Assembly: GCA_021413845.1 (NCBI GenBank)
Contig: JAIOPP010000008.1
Coordinates: forward strand, 62,001 to 126,000
DNA length: 64,000 bases
Direction: 5' to 3'
Source of the DNA: Planctomycetia bacterium
GTDB taxonomy: Bacteria; Planctomycetota; Planctomycetia; Pirellulales; PNKZ01
The translations under genes and the position numbers were made by a program. The notes beneath the pieces were generated by a model, which saw only the letters and a program-made list of their open reading frames with translations, was not told the origin of the DNA and did no database searches. Below are positions 51,966 through 61,679 of the stretch, piece by piece. Position 1 is the stretch's first letter. Each line of letters opens with the position of its first letter.

Positions 51966-54900
51966 ATGCGAAGTTTGATAGGAACGTTGCTTGTTCTCGT
52001 AACCGCTTTCGCGAATTCGGCGAAGGCTCAAACCCCCGCCCCGGCCGCCGCCGCGCCGACTCCTCCGCCTGCCGCGGTGGAAGACCCGCGCATCCGGCAG
52101 ATGGAAGGCAGCTTATCGAAGCTGCGCGACACGTCGCCGGAAGCGGCGGCGTTGATGGTGGAGTTGATCGATGCGTACTACGCCGAAGGGCGCGTGTTCG
52201 GCATCATCCGTGTCGGGCAGACGTTCGTCACCGGCTTTTCTTCGCATCCGAAGCATAAGGACGTGATGCTCAAGCTGATCGACGGCTTGCTCGCGACCTC
52301 GCGCAACAAAGAAATCATCACTCTCGCGCGGCAATTCTTGCAGCGCTATCCGGAAGATCCGGCCTGCCCTCGCATCGAGCAGGTCCTCGCTACGACGTTG
52401 GAACAAGTCGACGATCGGCCGCGCGCCGCCGAAGCTCTCGATGCCGTGTGGCGCCGCCTGGGCGATACCTTCGTCGGCCGCGAAGCTGCGTTGCGGGCCT
52501 TCGGCTATTACAACGGCATGAACAACAAAGACGGCTTCACCAAGGCCGCGATCTTGGCCGAGTCGGTTGCCGACAAAGTCGCCGCCCCGGAGTTCGCCAC
52601 CCGCTTCGGGTTGGATGCGGTCATCAACTGGCAGCGGATCGCCGATTATGCCAAGAGCAACGCCGTCGGCTCGAAGCTCTTGAAGAAGAATCTTCCGGCC
52701 GATCCGGCCATTCGCGCCTACATGCATACGCTCTTGGCGCAAAACGACATCAGCTTAGGTCAGCGCGCCAACGCCGCCGAAAACTATCGCAAGGCTCGCA
52801 CGCTGGTCGATAATCGCGAATCGCTTTCGCGGCTGATCGTCGAACTCGCCTCGGCCAGCGCTCCGCCGGAGCAAATGCAACCGCTCATCGATGAATACAT
52901 CAATAAATACCCGTTCGCGACCGATCGGTTCGTGTTGAAGTCGTATTTGCCGGCGGCTTATATCCGGGTGAAGAACTACACTCGCGCCGTGCAGCTTCTC
53001 AAGGAATTGTTGCTGGAAGACCCGTCGTCGAACAGCGTCGCCGCACTATTCGTGCAGTACAACACGCATGATTGGGTGAAGAACGTCACCGACGCGCCGA
53101 AGTACCCGGAAACGGAGCAACTTCTCCTGCAAGCGATCGGAAAGAACCCGATCAACGATCCATATCTACGCTATGTCTTAGCGTTCACCGTTTATCGCGA
53201 CTTGATCAAGGACCCGACGAAGACGAAGCAAATCCTCCGCGACATGCTCGCGAAGTCGCCGTCGAGCAATCACTACTCGAACGAAGCGCTCGTCTGGTTG
53301 TTGAACAACGCCGAGAACGATCAAGCGTTCACGGCCGAGCTGCAACTGGCGTTGAAGTCGCGTGAAGAAAATCTGAACTTGTCGTTGTACCGCACGTTCC
53401 TCCCGACCTGGGCTCAGCAGAACCGCAACAACAAGGATCTCAAGGCCCGTGCGGCGCAAGTGAAGGACGCGATCGATAAGGCCGATCAGACTCCGCTCGC
53501 GCTGGCCTGGGTCGCTTCCGAATCGCCGACCGTGCGCACGGCGCAAGAAGGTCGGGCCAAGCTGCTCGCCGCCGGTGAGTTCGAGAAGCTCAACGACGCT
53601 CAAGCTCGCCAAGTCGTCGTGCAACAAGCGGAAAGCTACCGCTATCAAGCCGCCGCCGAAATGCGGATGAAGGGGATCGAACTCTACGGCAAGGCCGCGA
53701 AGCGCTTCCCGACCGACTACCTGATCGCCGTCGCATACCTGGAAGTGGCAAGCGACTACGGCACGCCGGAAGTCGGCAAGGAAGCAGCCTTGGCGTTGTT
53801 GAAGTTGGAGCCGACGGGCAATAACTCCGACACTTGGCGCCGCTTGTTCATCGTCGCCGATAAGAACAAAGACGCCGCGCTCGTCAAAGCGTCGTTCGAT
53901 TGGATCACGAAGGCGCAACTGAAGTTCGGCCCTGAGATGGGGAACGCGTCGGTCATCGCCGACGTAATGGATCGCAACGGCATGCCTACCGAAGCGATGG
54001 CCCTGTTGAAGAAATGCTTGGACACGGCCCCGAACACGTACGAAGCGCGCAACTGCGTCGAGCGGATGTACCTAAAGCTTCCGCCGACGGAAGTTGCGGC
54101 CCGGATCGCAGTTCTCCGCGATGTGTTGACTCGCAAATCGGACTACCACGGCCAATACGCCGGCTGGTTGGCGATGGAACTTTACAAGACGAACGACATC
54201 GCCGGCTTCGAGCAAGTCTTGCGCGATAGCCGCGCGTTGCAGAACGATCGCGCGAACCGACCTTGGGGCCTCGACGACTCGGTGCCGCAGCAATTCCTCG
54301 AAATGGTGCGCACGGATAAAGATGCCGACCTCGCTAAGAAACAACGTGTCGCCGCCGTCGTGCGCGACATGCAGTTGACTACGTCGCAAGCTTCCGCTCG
54401 TTTGCTGCTCTTGGAACTCGCGCCCCAAGATGCGATGAAGCCGATGGATCGCCTGCTCGCTTATCAAGCCGCGACGTCGATCGCCGGCAACGCGAGCCAC
54501 GAATGGGACTACCTGATGACCTACGCCCAAGCGGCGATGATTCGTAAGGACTATCCCGCCGCCGCCACGCTCGTGACCGGCATGATGGCGAACATGAGCA
54601 GCGTCGAGGTAACGCGTCGTCAAACCGGCCGCGATCTCGTCGGTCAAAGCTACGCTCGCATGGGTGCCGCCGGTCTGTCGATCGACGAATCGAGCCCGAT
54701 CGCTCCGCTGTTGCAAGCCGCTTTGTACTTGCGACTCGGCGATGATCGCTTGGCCTTCGAGAGCTACTCGGCCAACAAAGCCCTGTTCGATGAGAATCGG
54801 GCCCAGATGCCGATCGACCTGATCCTGTTCGTTTGCGAAAGCCACATCGCCGCCGGCGGCGACGCGAACCACGACCGGGCCGAAGACATCCTTCGAGGCT

Positions 54901-57900
54901 GGTTGATCAAGAACGGCGAGTCGAAAGATATCGACGATCCGACCAAGGCGAGCGTGCAGCTGCTGCTCGCGAAGAACTTCTTCAAGAGCCAGCGCTACGA
55001 CGTCGCTCGCAGCGAGTTCTCGACGGTCGTCAACCGTTGGCCGTCGACGCCGCAAGCCATCGAAGCGCAGTTCGGCATCGGTGAAAGCTACATGGCTCAA
55101 AAGGTCTACGACCAAGCCGAATTGGTGTTCGAGAAGCTCGTCAACAGCAAGGAACGCGACGTCGTCATTCGCGCCGAATTCCTTCGCGGCGTGCTCGCCA
55201 ATCGCCGCGGCGACCGTGATGAAGCCCGCGACATCTTCAAGGCGGTGCTCGATCGGGTACCGAGCGTCGAGTTGGCGAACCAAGCCCTCTTCAATCTCGC
55301 CGAAGTCTATGGTGCCGAAGAGCGGTACATCGACCAGCTCGAACTGCTCCGCACGGTCGGTCGCCTCGGCCGAACCAGCCAACGTTGGCACGCCCCGGGC
55401 ACCGCGCTCGCGATCGTCGTGCAAGACTCCGACCTGGGCATCAGCCGCGGCCACGCTCGGATTCCGGTCCGCGTGACGACCATCCCCGGTGGGGATGAAG
55501 AGACGATCTTTCTCTATAGCGGCGGCGCAGGCAAAGGCCTGTTCCGTGCCGATCTCGAAACCCGTCTCGGCACCGTGGCGAAGAACGACAAGGTTCTTCA
55601 ACTGTCGGGCCTCGACGTCATCAAGTGCGATTATCCGGCCGAGTTCAAGGCCGAGTTCAAGAGCGTTCCGCTTTCCGATGCCGAGATCCACATCGCGGCC
55701 GACGCACGCTTCGAAGTCGCCGGCAGCAAGATCATCGACGAGCGCGAGGAATCGTTCAGCGAGAAGCTCGAGCGTGAAGCGCGCGAACGTGATCGAAGCC
55801 GCGGTAGCACGGCCGCCGATCGTCCGAAGAATCAAATCAAGCCGGGCAATCCGGTTTATATGCGAGTGCAAGATGCCGACCGCGACCTCACGGAAAAGCC
55901 GGACTCGATCACGGTGAAGTTGGTTGCCACGAGCGGCGACCAAGTTCAAGCCAAGCTGATGGAGACCGGTCCGCACACGGGCATCTTCGAAGCAACGGCG
56001 ATGACCGGCGATCTGCCTGCCGGTGCCGTGGCGAGCGACACCTCGATCGAACACAGCCCTCTGATGGCGATCGACAAAGATCCGGCCACGTTCTGGCTCA
56101 GCGAGCCGGATGGCGCGACGCCGAAGATGCTCAGCATCGACATGAAAGATCTGAAGATCGTCGATCACGTGACGATCAGCTCGCCTAAGCCCGATCAACA
56201 ATTCGCTGTTCGGGGCGATATCGAAGTGAGCAACGACGGTCGCTTCTGGTTCCGCATCGCTTCGCAACCTCCGCAAGCCCCGGCGCCGAAGGTCGCCGAG
56301 TCGTACGGCAAGATGACCCGCAGCGTGTTCGAAGGCAACTACACGAACCTGACGACTTGGGAACAGATCGTCGCTTTGATGAAGAATCAAAAGCCGACGG
56401 AGCAAACCACGGTCAACGACATCAGCTACACCGCTCCGAACACCTCGGAAGGAGACGCCATTCGTCAACGTCCGCACGCGGCGGTTTGGCACGGCAAGCT
56501 CGTGCAACAACGGGACGGCGCGGCGCGCATCGCCATCCAAGGGAATCGCACTGCGTTTTCGATCGACGGTCGCTTGGAGCTGCTGCCGGGCGACGGGAAT
56601 CGATTCGTCGACGTTTGGCTTGAGAAGGGGACGCACGATCTGACGATCTTCGCAGCGACGAACAACAACGCACCGCTCGCCGGCGCGACGATCGCCCGCG
56701 AAGACCATTCGGCCTTGCGATTGGACATGCTGCCGTTCACGGCTGCCGATTTCGACCTGGCGCGTCTTGAAGCCCAACCGGCTCAGCTTCGCGCTCCGGC
56801 GACGTTGGAAATTAAAGAAGGTCGTTGGGAGGCGAAGTTCGCTCCGATCGCGGCGCGGCACGTTCGCTTTATGATTCGCGAATACTTGGGCGAAGCGGTG
56901 GCGGTGAATAATTTCATCATCGGCGATTCGCAAGTGAAGGCGCAACACATCCCGACCGCGGCCGACGTCTTGTCGCTCGCCGTAAACGATGTGCTCGAAA
57001 TCGCCGCAGGCGACAAAGTCACGGCTTCTTATGCCGACGAAATGACGCAAGCCGGCACCGGTCGCAGCCAGCTTCTTTCGGCCTCGTTGACCGCGACGTA
57101 TTACAACGCCGAGACGACGTCGATCGCTTACGACTTCGAACGGCAGAGCAACGGGGCGATGCAAGAGATCCGCAAGGAGCTCGTCCGTATCGATCCGGGC
57201 CAACGGGTCGTCGTCGAAATCACCGACTACGATCTCGACATCACGGCCGGTCTCGACCAGTTGAAGTTCCAAGTCTCGGTGAACGACGGCACGCCGCTCG
57301 AGTTGGTCGCTCAAGAAATCGAACAACGTCCGGGCGTTTTCACGAAGGAAGTCGACACCAGCGCTACGCCTGCGGAAGGCAAGCTGACCGTCAAGGTCGG
57401 CGATCGGGTCGTCTGCAGCTACACCGACTTGCAGAACACGTTCCCCGGTCACGCGGTTCCTCGCGAGGCGACGGTTTACATCGCCGAGCCGAGCGCTGCG
57501 AAGATCCGGATCGTCGAAACGCGCGTAATTCGTCCGCCGGTAGGGAGTGCCGCTCCGCCGCGCATCACCTATCTGCCGATGACCGATGTCCCGGTCTCGA
57601 CGGTTGCCTTCGAGGCCCCGTTGACGATCGAAGTCATCGATCCGGATGCGGCTCGCGATAGTCGGAGCAAGACCTTGGTCAAGCTTACGACCCCGGCCGG
57701 TGCGGCGATCGAAGTCGAGTGCGTCGTCGCTCGCGATCCGAGCACGACCTTGGGCGGCTTCAGCCGTAAGACGATCGAAGAAGGTCGCTTCATCGGGCAG
57801 GTCATCCTGCAACTCGGCGGTAAAGATAGCCCGGACATCGTGCCGCTGGTCGCCGGAATGCCGCGCAATCTGCTCGGCGGCGGCAAGCTGGCCGAGGCCG

Positions 57901-59261
57901 ATCAAGCTGCCGGCGAAGAGATCGTGGTCACGCGCGTTCTCAACGTGTCCGGTAAGGACATCATCGACGCGCAATATAAAGACGAGTTGAAGCCCGAGGC
58001 CGCCGCGGCTTTGATCAACGCCAAGGGACGTCTGATCGCCAACGCTACGCTGGCGTGCGTCGATCGCGACTATGAACGAGACGTGACGCAACTGCACGTC
58101 GGCGAAAAGTTGTTCCTCAAGATCGTCGATGCCGATCTCGATACTTCCGATCAGCGTGATCATGCCCGTGTCGTTCTGACGACGGCTCGCGGCGATCGTG
58201 AAGAAGTGGAATTGGAAGAAACGTTGACGCATAGCGGTGTCTTCACCGGCAGCGTCTTGTTGAAGGCTCAAGAGAAGGCCACTCCGGGCAACTCGTCGCC
58301 GGTCGAAGCGCAGCTCGAAGCCTACTTCGGCGACTTGGTCATGGTCGAGTACGTCGACAAGGCCGCGAGCACGGAGTCGGGCGAATTGGCGTTGAAGATC
58401 GAATTGCCGGTCGTGGTCGGCACCGACGGCCTCGTCGCCGCGTTCAGCAAAACCTTCGGCGACGAAACCCTCGCCGTCGAAACGCAGTTCCACGTCGCCG
58501 AGAGCTACTTCGAGCTCTTCAAGAGCCATCAAAAGCTCGAGCGCAAGGGGGAGCAACGCACCGACCTCGAAGCCGGTCGTCGCGTGTTGCGCGAAGTGAT
58601 GGAAGATTATCCGAATCCGAAGTACATCGCTCGCATCGCTTACCTCTTGGGCCAGTTCGCCCAAGAGTTGAAGGACTTCGATGAAGCGATCGACAACTAC
58701 CAATTGATCGTGAAGCAGTATCCGGACAGCACGCTGGCTCCCGACGCGCAGTACAAGCTTGCTCAATGCTACGAAGAGCAAGGAGACTTCGACCAAGCCC
58801 TCGAAGCCTATGTGACGCTCGCCGCCACGTACCCGAAGAGTGCGCTCATCGCCAACGTGATGATTCGGATCAGCGACTACTTCTATAAGGGTGAAAACTT
58901 CGAAGTCGCCGCGCAGGTCGGCGAGAAGTTCCTCGAGCGTTTCGATGGTCACGAGTGGGGGCCGCAGATGGCCTTCCGTATCGGTCAATGCTATTACAAA
59001 GGCAAGGACTTCACTCGGGCCGGCAAGGCGTTCGACAACTTCACGAAGGTCTTCCCCGACCACGCGCTCTGCTCCGACGCTTGGTTCTGGGCCGGCGAAA
59101 GCTGGCGGATGGGGAACAGCATTCCCGAGGCATTCCGGCGTTACAACTGGTGCCGCTGGAAGTTCGCCGAAAGCGAAGCGGCCAAGTATGCCCGCGGTCG
59201 CTTGGCACTCCCCGAGATGTTGCAGCAGTTCGAGGCCGAGGCAAACAGCGTCGATCCGTAA
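51966..59261 (+). CDS. Giant exported TPR / beta-module protein (2431 residues)
   Basis: The largest gene of the window. The signal peptide is MRSLIGTLLVLVTAFANSAKA. Residues 50 to about 1130 are almost entirely TPR-like helical repeats. From about 1150 to 2135 come at least four or five beta-modules of the type VxDxDxD...GDxxxVxLxETxxxxGxFxG...GDxVxxxYxD. A discoidin-like segment (near 1355-1440, MAIDKDPATFWLSEPDG) and a PA14-like segment (near 1500-1590, FVDVWLEKGTHDLTIFAA) lie among them. C-terminal TPRs follow (2170-2431, SRIAYLLGQFAQELKDFDEAIDNYQLI-like). Probably periplasmic or surface-associated. It sits 76 bp after the first TPR gene and 115 bp before the ExbB gene. Confidence 0.88.
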   Translation: MRSLIGTLLVLVTAFANSAKAQTPAPAAAAPTPPPAAVEDPRIRQMEGSLSKLRDTSPEAAALMVELIDAYYAEGRVFGIIRVGQTFVTGFSSHPKHKDVMLKLIDGLLATSRNKEIITLARQFLQRYPEDPACPRIEQVLATTLEQVDDRPRAAEALDAVWRRLGDTFVGREAALRAFGYYNGMNNKDGFTKAAILAESVADKVAAPEFATRFGLDAVINWQRIADYAKSNAVGSKLLKKNLPADPAIRAYMHTLLAQNDISLGQRANAAENYRKARTLVDNRESLSRLIVELASASAPPEQMQPLIDEYINKYPFATDRFVLKSYLPAAYIRVKNYTRAVQLLKELLLEDPSSNSVAALFVQYNTHDWVKNVTDAPKYPETEQLLLQAIGKNPINDPYLRYVLAFTVYRDLIKDPTKTKQILRDMLAKSPSSNHYSNEALVWLLNNAENDQAFTAELQLALKSREENLNLSLYRTFLPTWAQQNRNNKDLKARAAQVKDAIDKADQTPLALAWVASESPTVRTAQEGRAKLLAAGEFEKLNDAQARQVVVQQAESYRYQAAAEMRMKGIELYGKAAKRFPTDYLIAVAYLEVASDYGTPEVGKEAALALLKLEPTGNNSDTWRRLFIVADKNKDAALVKASFDWITKAQLKFGPEMGNASVIADVMDRNGMPTEAMALLKKCLDTAPNTYEARNCVERMYLKLPPTEVAARIAVLRDVLTRKSDYHGQYAGWLAMELYKTNDIAGFEQVLRDSRALQNDRANRPWGLDDSVPQQFLEMVRTDKDADLAKKQRVAAVVRDMQLTTSQASARLLLLELAPQDAMKPMDRLLAYQAATSIAGNASHEWDYLMTYAQAAMIRKDYPAAATLVTGMMANMSSVEVTRRQTGRDLVGQSYARMGAAGLSIDESSPIAPLLQAALYLRLGDDRLAFESYSANKALFDENRAQMPIDLILFVCESHIAAGGDANHDRAEDILRGWLIKNGESKDIDDPTKASVQLLLAKNFFKSQRYDVARSEFSTVVNRWPSTPQAIEAQFGIGESYMAQKVYDQAELVFEKLVNSKERDVVIRAEFLRGVLANRRGDRDEARDIFKAVLDRVPSVELANQALFNLAEVYGAEERYIDQLELLRTVGRLGRTSQRWHAPGTALAIVVQDSDLGISRGHARIPVRVTTIPGGDEETIFLYSGGAGKGLFRADLETRLGTVAKNDKVLQLSGLDVIKCDYPAEFKAEFKSVPLSDAEIHIAADARFEVAGSKIIDEREESFSEKLEREARERDRSRGSTAADRPKNQIKPGNPVYMRVQDADRDLTEKPDSITVKLVATSGDQVQAKLMETGPHTGIFEATAMTGDLPAGAVASDTSIEHSPLMAIDKDPATFWLSEPDGATPKMLSIDMKDLKIVDHVTISSPKPDQQFAVRGDIEVSNDGRFWFRIASQPPQAPAPKVAESYGKMTRSVFEGNYTNLTTWEQIVALMKNQKPTEQTTVNDISYTAPNTSEGDAIRQRPHAAVWHGKLVQQRDGAARIAIQGNRTAFSIDGRLELLPGDGNRFVDVWLEKGTHDLTIFAATNNNAPLAGATIAREDHSALRLDMLPFTAADFDLARLEAQPAQLRAPATLEIKEGRWEAKFAPIAARHVRFMIREYLGEAVAVNNFIIGDSQVKAQHIPTAADVLSLAVNDVLEIAAGDKVTASYADEMTQAGTGRSQLLSASLTATYYNAETTSIAYDFERQSNGAMQEIRKELVRIDPGQRVVVEITDYDLDITAGLDQLKFQVSVNDGTPLELVAQEIEQRPGVFTKEVDTSATPAEGKLTVKVGDRVVCSYTDLQNTFPGHAVPREATVYIAEPSAAKIRIVETRVIRPPVGSAAPPRITYLPMTDVPVSTVAFEAPLTIEVIDPDAARDSRSKTLVKLTTPAGAAIEVECVVARDPSTTLGGFSRKTIEEGRFIGQVILQLGGKDSPDIVPLVAGMPRNLLGGGKLAEADQAAGEEIVVTRVLNVSGKDIIDAQYKDELKPEAAAALINAKGRLIANATLACVDRDYERDVTQLHVGEKLFLKIVDADLDTSDQRDHARVVLTTARGDREEVELEETLTHSGVFTGSVLLKAQEKATPGNSSPVEAQLEAYFGDLVMVEYVDKAASTESGELALKIELPVVVGTDGLVAAFSKTFGDETLAVETQFHVAESYFELFKSHQKLERKGEQRTDLEAGRRVLREVMEDYPNPKYIARIAYLLGQFAQELKDFDEAIDNYQLIVKQYPDSTLAPDAQYKLAQCYEEQGDFDQALEAYVTLAATYPKSALIANVMIRISDYFYKGENFEVAAQVGEKFLERFDGHEWGPQMAFRIGQCYYKGKDFTRAGKAFDNFTKVFPDHALCSDAWFWAGESWRMGNSIPEAFRRYNWCRWKFAESEAAKYARGRLALPEMLQQFEAEANSVDP

Positions 59262-59376
59262 CGAACGGATCGCGACGCTCGGCCGAATTCGAACGGTTGT
59301 GTTGCTTTGATATTTACCGCGCCTCGCGCGCCGGCGTTCGCCGGTCGGCGCGGCGCATTACGAAGGATAGCTCGGT

Positions 59377-60237
59377 ATGTTTTATTTGTTCGCGCAAGCA
59401 GCGGCGACCGCTACCCCCTCGGCTACGGCAGCGGCGACCGCCGCCGCCGCTCCCACCGCAACCGCTACCGGCACGGCCGCCGCGCAAGCGGCGATCGATA
59501 CGGTCGTCGCGACCGGACCCGCTTGGTATGAAAGCGGCGCGATGGGCTACATGATCGAAGGGGGCTTCTTCATGTGGCCGATCTTCATCCTCGGCGTGTT
59601 GGCGTTCGGCGTCATCATCGAGCGCTATCGCAGCTTGAAGATGTTGTCGACCGATACGGACGAGCTTCGTCGTGAAGTGCTCGACCTGTTGCAAGCAGAT
59701 CGCGTGGAAGAAGCGCTCGAAGTCTGCAACAAGGCGCAAGGCCCCGTGCCGGCGATTCTCGGTACCGGCCTCCGCAAGCTGCTCGTGCTCCGGAAACTGA
59801 ACTACGATCCGGGCCGGATCGAAGAGCAAGTCGTGAAGGCGATGGACGACTACGGCGTACACGTTACGGCCGCGCTCGAAACGCATCTGCCGATCCTTGC
59901 GACGGTCTCCAGCGTGGCACCGATGATCGGGTTCCTCGGCACGGTGCAAGGTATGGTGATCTCGTTCGCCGATATCGTCGCGCAGCACGGCAAGACCGAC
60001 ATCGTGCAAGCGGCGGCCGGCGGTATCATGACCGCGTTGCTCACGACCGTGTTGGGCTTGGTCGTAGGTATTCCGGCGTTCACGGCCTTCAACTACTTCA
60101 CGAGCTTGATCAACAGCTTCGTGCTCGAAGTCGAAGGCTCGGCTTCGGAATTGATCGAAGCCGTGACGTTGCAAACGGTCATCGATCAGCAAGCAGGCGT
60201 GGATCGATCGGCTCCCGAAGCGGTAGCGGCGGTCTAG
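59377..60237 (+). CDS. MotA/TolQ/ExbB-family proton channel subunit
   Basis: A 286-residue inner-membrane protein. The Ala/Thr-rich N-terminus (about residues 8-45) is an unusual extension before the first helix (MWPIFILGVLAFGVIIERY). The hallmark ExbB region is ETHLPILATVSSVAPMIGFLGTVQGMVISF followed by AAAGGIMTALLTTVLGLVVGIPAFTAFNYF, which with ExbD forms the ion-conducting pore. GAAGGAT upstream of the ATG is the ribosome-binding site. With the two ExbD-like proteins downstream it should convert ion-motive force into mechanical work on the large TPR proteins or their partners. Confidence 0.95.
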   Translation: MFYLFAQAAATATPSATAAATAAAAPTATATGTAAAQAAIDTVVATGPAWYESGAMGYMIEGGFFMWPIFILGVLAFGVIIERYRSLKMLSTDTDELRREVLDLLQADRVEEALEVCNKAQGPVPAILGTGLRKLLVLRKLNYDPGRIEEQVVKAMDDYGVHVTAALETHLPILATVSSVAPMIGFLGTVQGMVISFADIVAQHGKTDIVQAAAGGIMTALLTTVLGLVVGIPAFTAFNYFTSLINSFVLEVEGSASELIEAVTLQTVIDQQAGVDRSAPEAVAAV

Positions 60238-60252
60238 GATCCGGTTCAAACC

Positions 60253-60678
60253 ATGAAACTTCGTCGTTCAACCAGCAAGATGCTCATCGAGCCGCCGAGC
60301 GTGGCGACGGGAGATATTGCGTTCAATCTGCTCGTGTTTTTCTTGGTCTGCGCATCGACGCAGCCCGACAAAGGCCGGAAGCAAGACATTCCGCGTAGCG
60401 ACCCGAAGCAACAGACCGAGCAAACTCAAAACATCGAAGTGTCGCTGACGCGCACCACGGCCGAGATCAACGGCAAGAAGAAGACGGCGATGGAGTTCCT
60501 ACCGGACTTGCGCACCTTGCTGTCGTCGAAGACGAAGCAAGAAGATCGGGTCGTGGTCGTGAAAAGCTCGAAGGATACGCCGTACGATCAATGGATTTTC
60601 TACACGGGCCTGATCGGCGATGCCGGCGGGATCGTCACGTTGCAACTCGAAGAAGAACAAACGGTGGTTGCGAATTAG
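60253..60678 (+). CDS. ExbD/TolR-family protein (first of two)
   Basis: A 141-residue protein with one membrane helix containing the pore aspartate in TGDIAFNLLVFFLVCAST (about residues 19-36). A periplasmic domain follows (NIEVSLTRTTAEINGKKKTAMEFLPDLRTLL...RVVVVKSSKDTPYDQWIFYTGLIGDAGG), the usual ExbD/TolR organisation. It starts 15 bp after the ExbB-type gene. Its partner ExbD gene shares the GDIAFNLLVFF motif but differs in the periplasmic part, so the stator may hold a heterodimer. Confidence 0.94.
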   Translation: MKLRRSTSKMLIEPPSVATGDIAFNLLVFFLVCASTQPDKGRKQDIPRSDPKQQTEQTQNIEVSLTRTTAEINGKKKTAMEFLPDLRTLLSSKTKQEDRVVVVKSSKDTPYDQWIFYTGLIGDAGGIVTLQLEEEQTVVAN

Positions 60679-60720
60679 GCTCCGAGCGATCGGGGCGAAT
60701 CCTTCGCATGCAATCTATCC

Positions 60721-61125
60721 ATGAAAGTTTCACGGCGCTCATTCAAGGTCGAAGTTCCCAGCGTGGCGATGGGCGATATCGCCTTCAACCTGCTGGTGTT
60801 CTTCGTCATCTTGGCGAAGGCGCAAGACGATGCCCACTTGCAATGGAACCCCGCCAAGACCACGACGGTCGAAGCGGCGAAGAAGGCGCGCGTCGGCATC
60901 GTCGTCGATGTCGATAGCAAGCTTTATTTGAACGGCCACGCGGTCGATCAGATGAGCCTGGCCGATGCCGTGGAGAAAGCGCTCGGTACGGCCGGCAGCG
61001 GCGAGCGAACCGTATTATTGAAGATCGATAAACAAGCCCAGGCGCTGACCTTCGAAAAAGTCTTGGAAGCGGTCAGCAAAGCCGGTGGCGAGATCATCCA
61101 TATTCTCGACAAAAAAGAAGGATAA
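60721..61125 (+). CDS. ExbD/TolR-family protein (second of two)
   Basis: A 134-residue paralogue of the preceding gene. The membrane helix again has the aspartate in MGDIAFNLLVFFVILAKAQ. The periplasmic part (RVGIVVDVDSKLYLNGHAVDQMSLADAVEKAL...TVLLKIDKQAQALTFEKVLEAVSKAGGEIIHIL) is a normal ExbD fold. The stop is one base from the start of the next gene, so translation is likely coupled. Confidence 0.94.
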   Translation: MKVSRRSFKVEVPSVAMGDIAFNLLVFFVILAKAQDDAHLQWNPAKTTTVEAAKKARVGIVVDVDSKLYLNGHAVDQMSLADAVEKALGTAGSGERTVLLKIDKQAQALTFEKVLEAVSKAGGEIIHILDKKEG

Positions 61126-61126
61126 C

Positions 61127-61645
61127 ATGACCAACGCACCGAAAACCGAAGCCCGACCTCCGCGCGGCCTCGCCGGCGATATTCATCGCGCTCGCAGCGG
61201 CGCCAACGCCACGGCCGAAGAACTGCGCGAGTTCGTGCGTCAGTTGCGCGGCCGCAGCCCGCAAGAGATGCTGGGCGTCGTCGCGGGCAGCAGCTTGGTG
61301 CGCGGCACGGTCGCAGCCTCGGTGATCACGCTGATCTTCATGGTCATCGGCACGCTCTGGCCGTATGCGATGCGAAAGATGAACCCCGTCGTGGCGACGA
61401 AGCCTGCGGTCGTTGAAGCGGCTCCCGCCGCTGCAGCCCCGGCCGCGGCGAATCCGGCCGCCGCACCTGCTGCGGGAACGGGTGCAGCTGCCGCGACCCC
61501 GGCCTCGGGTTCCGCCGCGTCTGACGCCGGCCCCGGTTCGCCCGATGTTCTCGGGAAGCTCGGCATCGGCGATACGAAGATCTCCGATCCGAAGAAGAAC
61601 CCCTTGGACAACAGCAAAGACGACTTGCTGAAGGATTTGAAGTGA
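61127..61645 (+). CDS. Single-pass membrane protein with Ala/Pro-rich periplasmic tail
   Basis: A 172-residue protein not assigned to a known family. A cytoplasmic helical part (ATAEELREFVRQLRGRSPQEMLGVVAGSS) precedes one membrane helix (about 61-80, GTVAASVITLIFMVIGTLWPY). A long Ala/Pro/Gly-rich stretch and a charged C-terminus (NPLDNSKDDLLKDLK) follow. The layout recalls TonB/TolA-like linkers, in which a flexible arm spans the periplasm, but no TonB box or domain is visible. AGAAGGA overlapping the upstream stop is its ribosome-binding site. A coupling role in the ExbBD complex is an inference from position. Confidence 0.8.
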   Translation: MTNAPKTEARPPRGLAGDIHRARSGANATAEELREFVRQLRGRSPQEMLGVVAGSSLVRGTVAASVITLIFMVIGTLWPYAMRKMNPVVATKPAVVEAAPAAAAPAAANPAAAPAAGTGAAAATPASGSAASDAGPGSPDVLGKLGIGDTKISDPKKNPLDNSKDDLLKDLK

Positions 61646-61679
61646 TCCGCACCTACGTCATCGTGCGGGAACGTTCGGC

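Noticed and set aside
49889-51967. 692-codon antisense frame over the first TPR gene
   Set aside because: Same codon-bias shadow; low-complexity Gly/Arg/Ser runs mirror the Ala/Pro linker of the sense protein.
54072-59063. 1663-codon open frame antisense to the giant TPR gene
   Set aside because: It mirrors the codon bias of the sense gene in GC-rich DNA. The sense frame has a signal peptide, TPR repeats and operon context; the antisense translation has no recognisable domain and is unusually rich in Arg, His and Asp.
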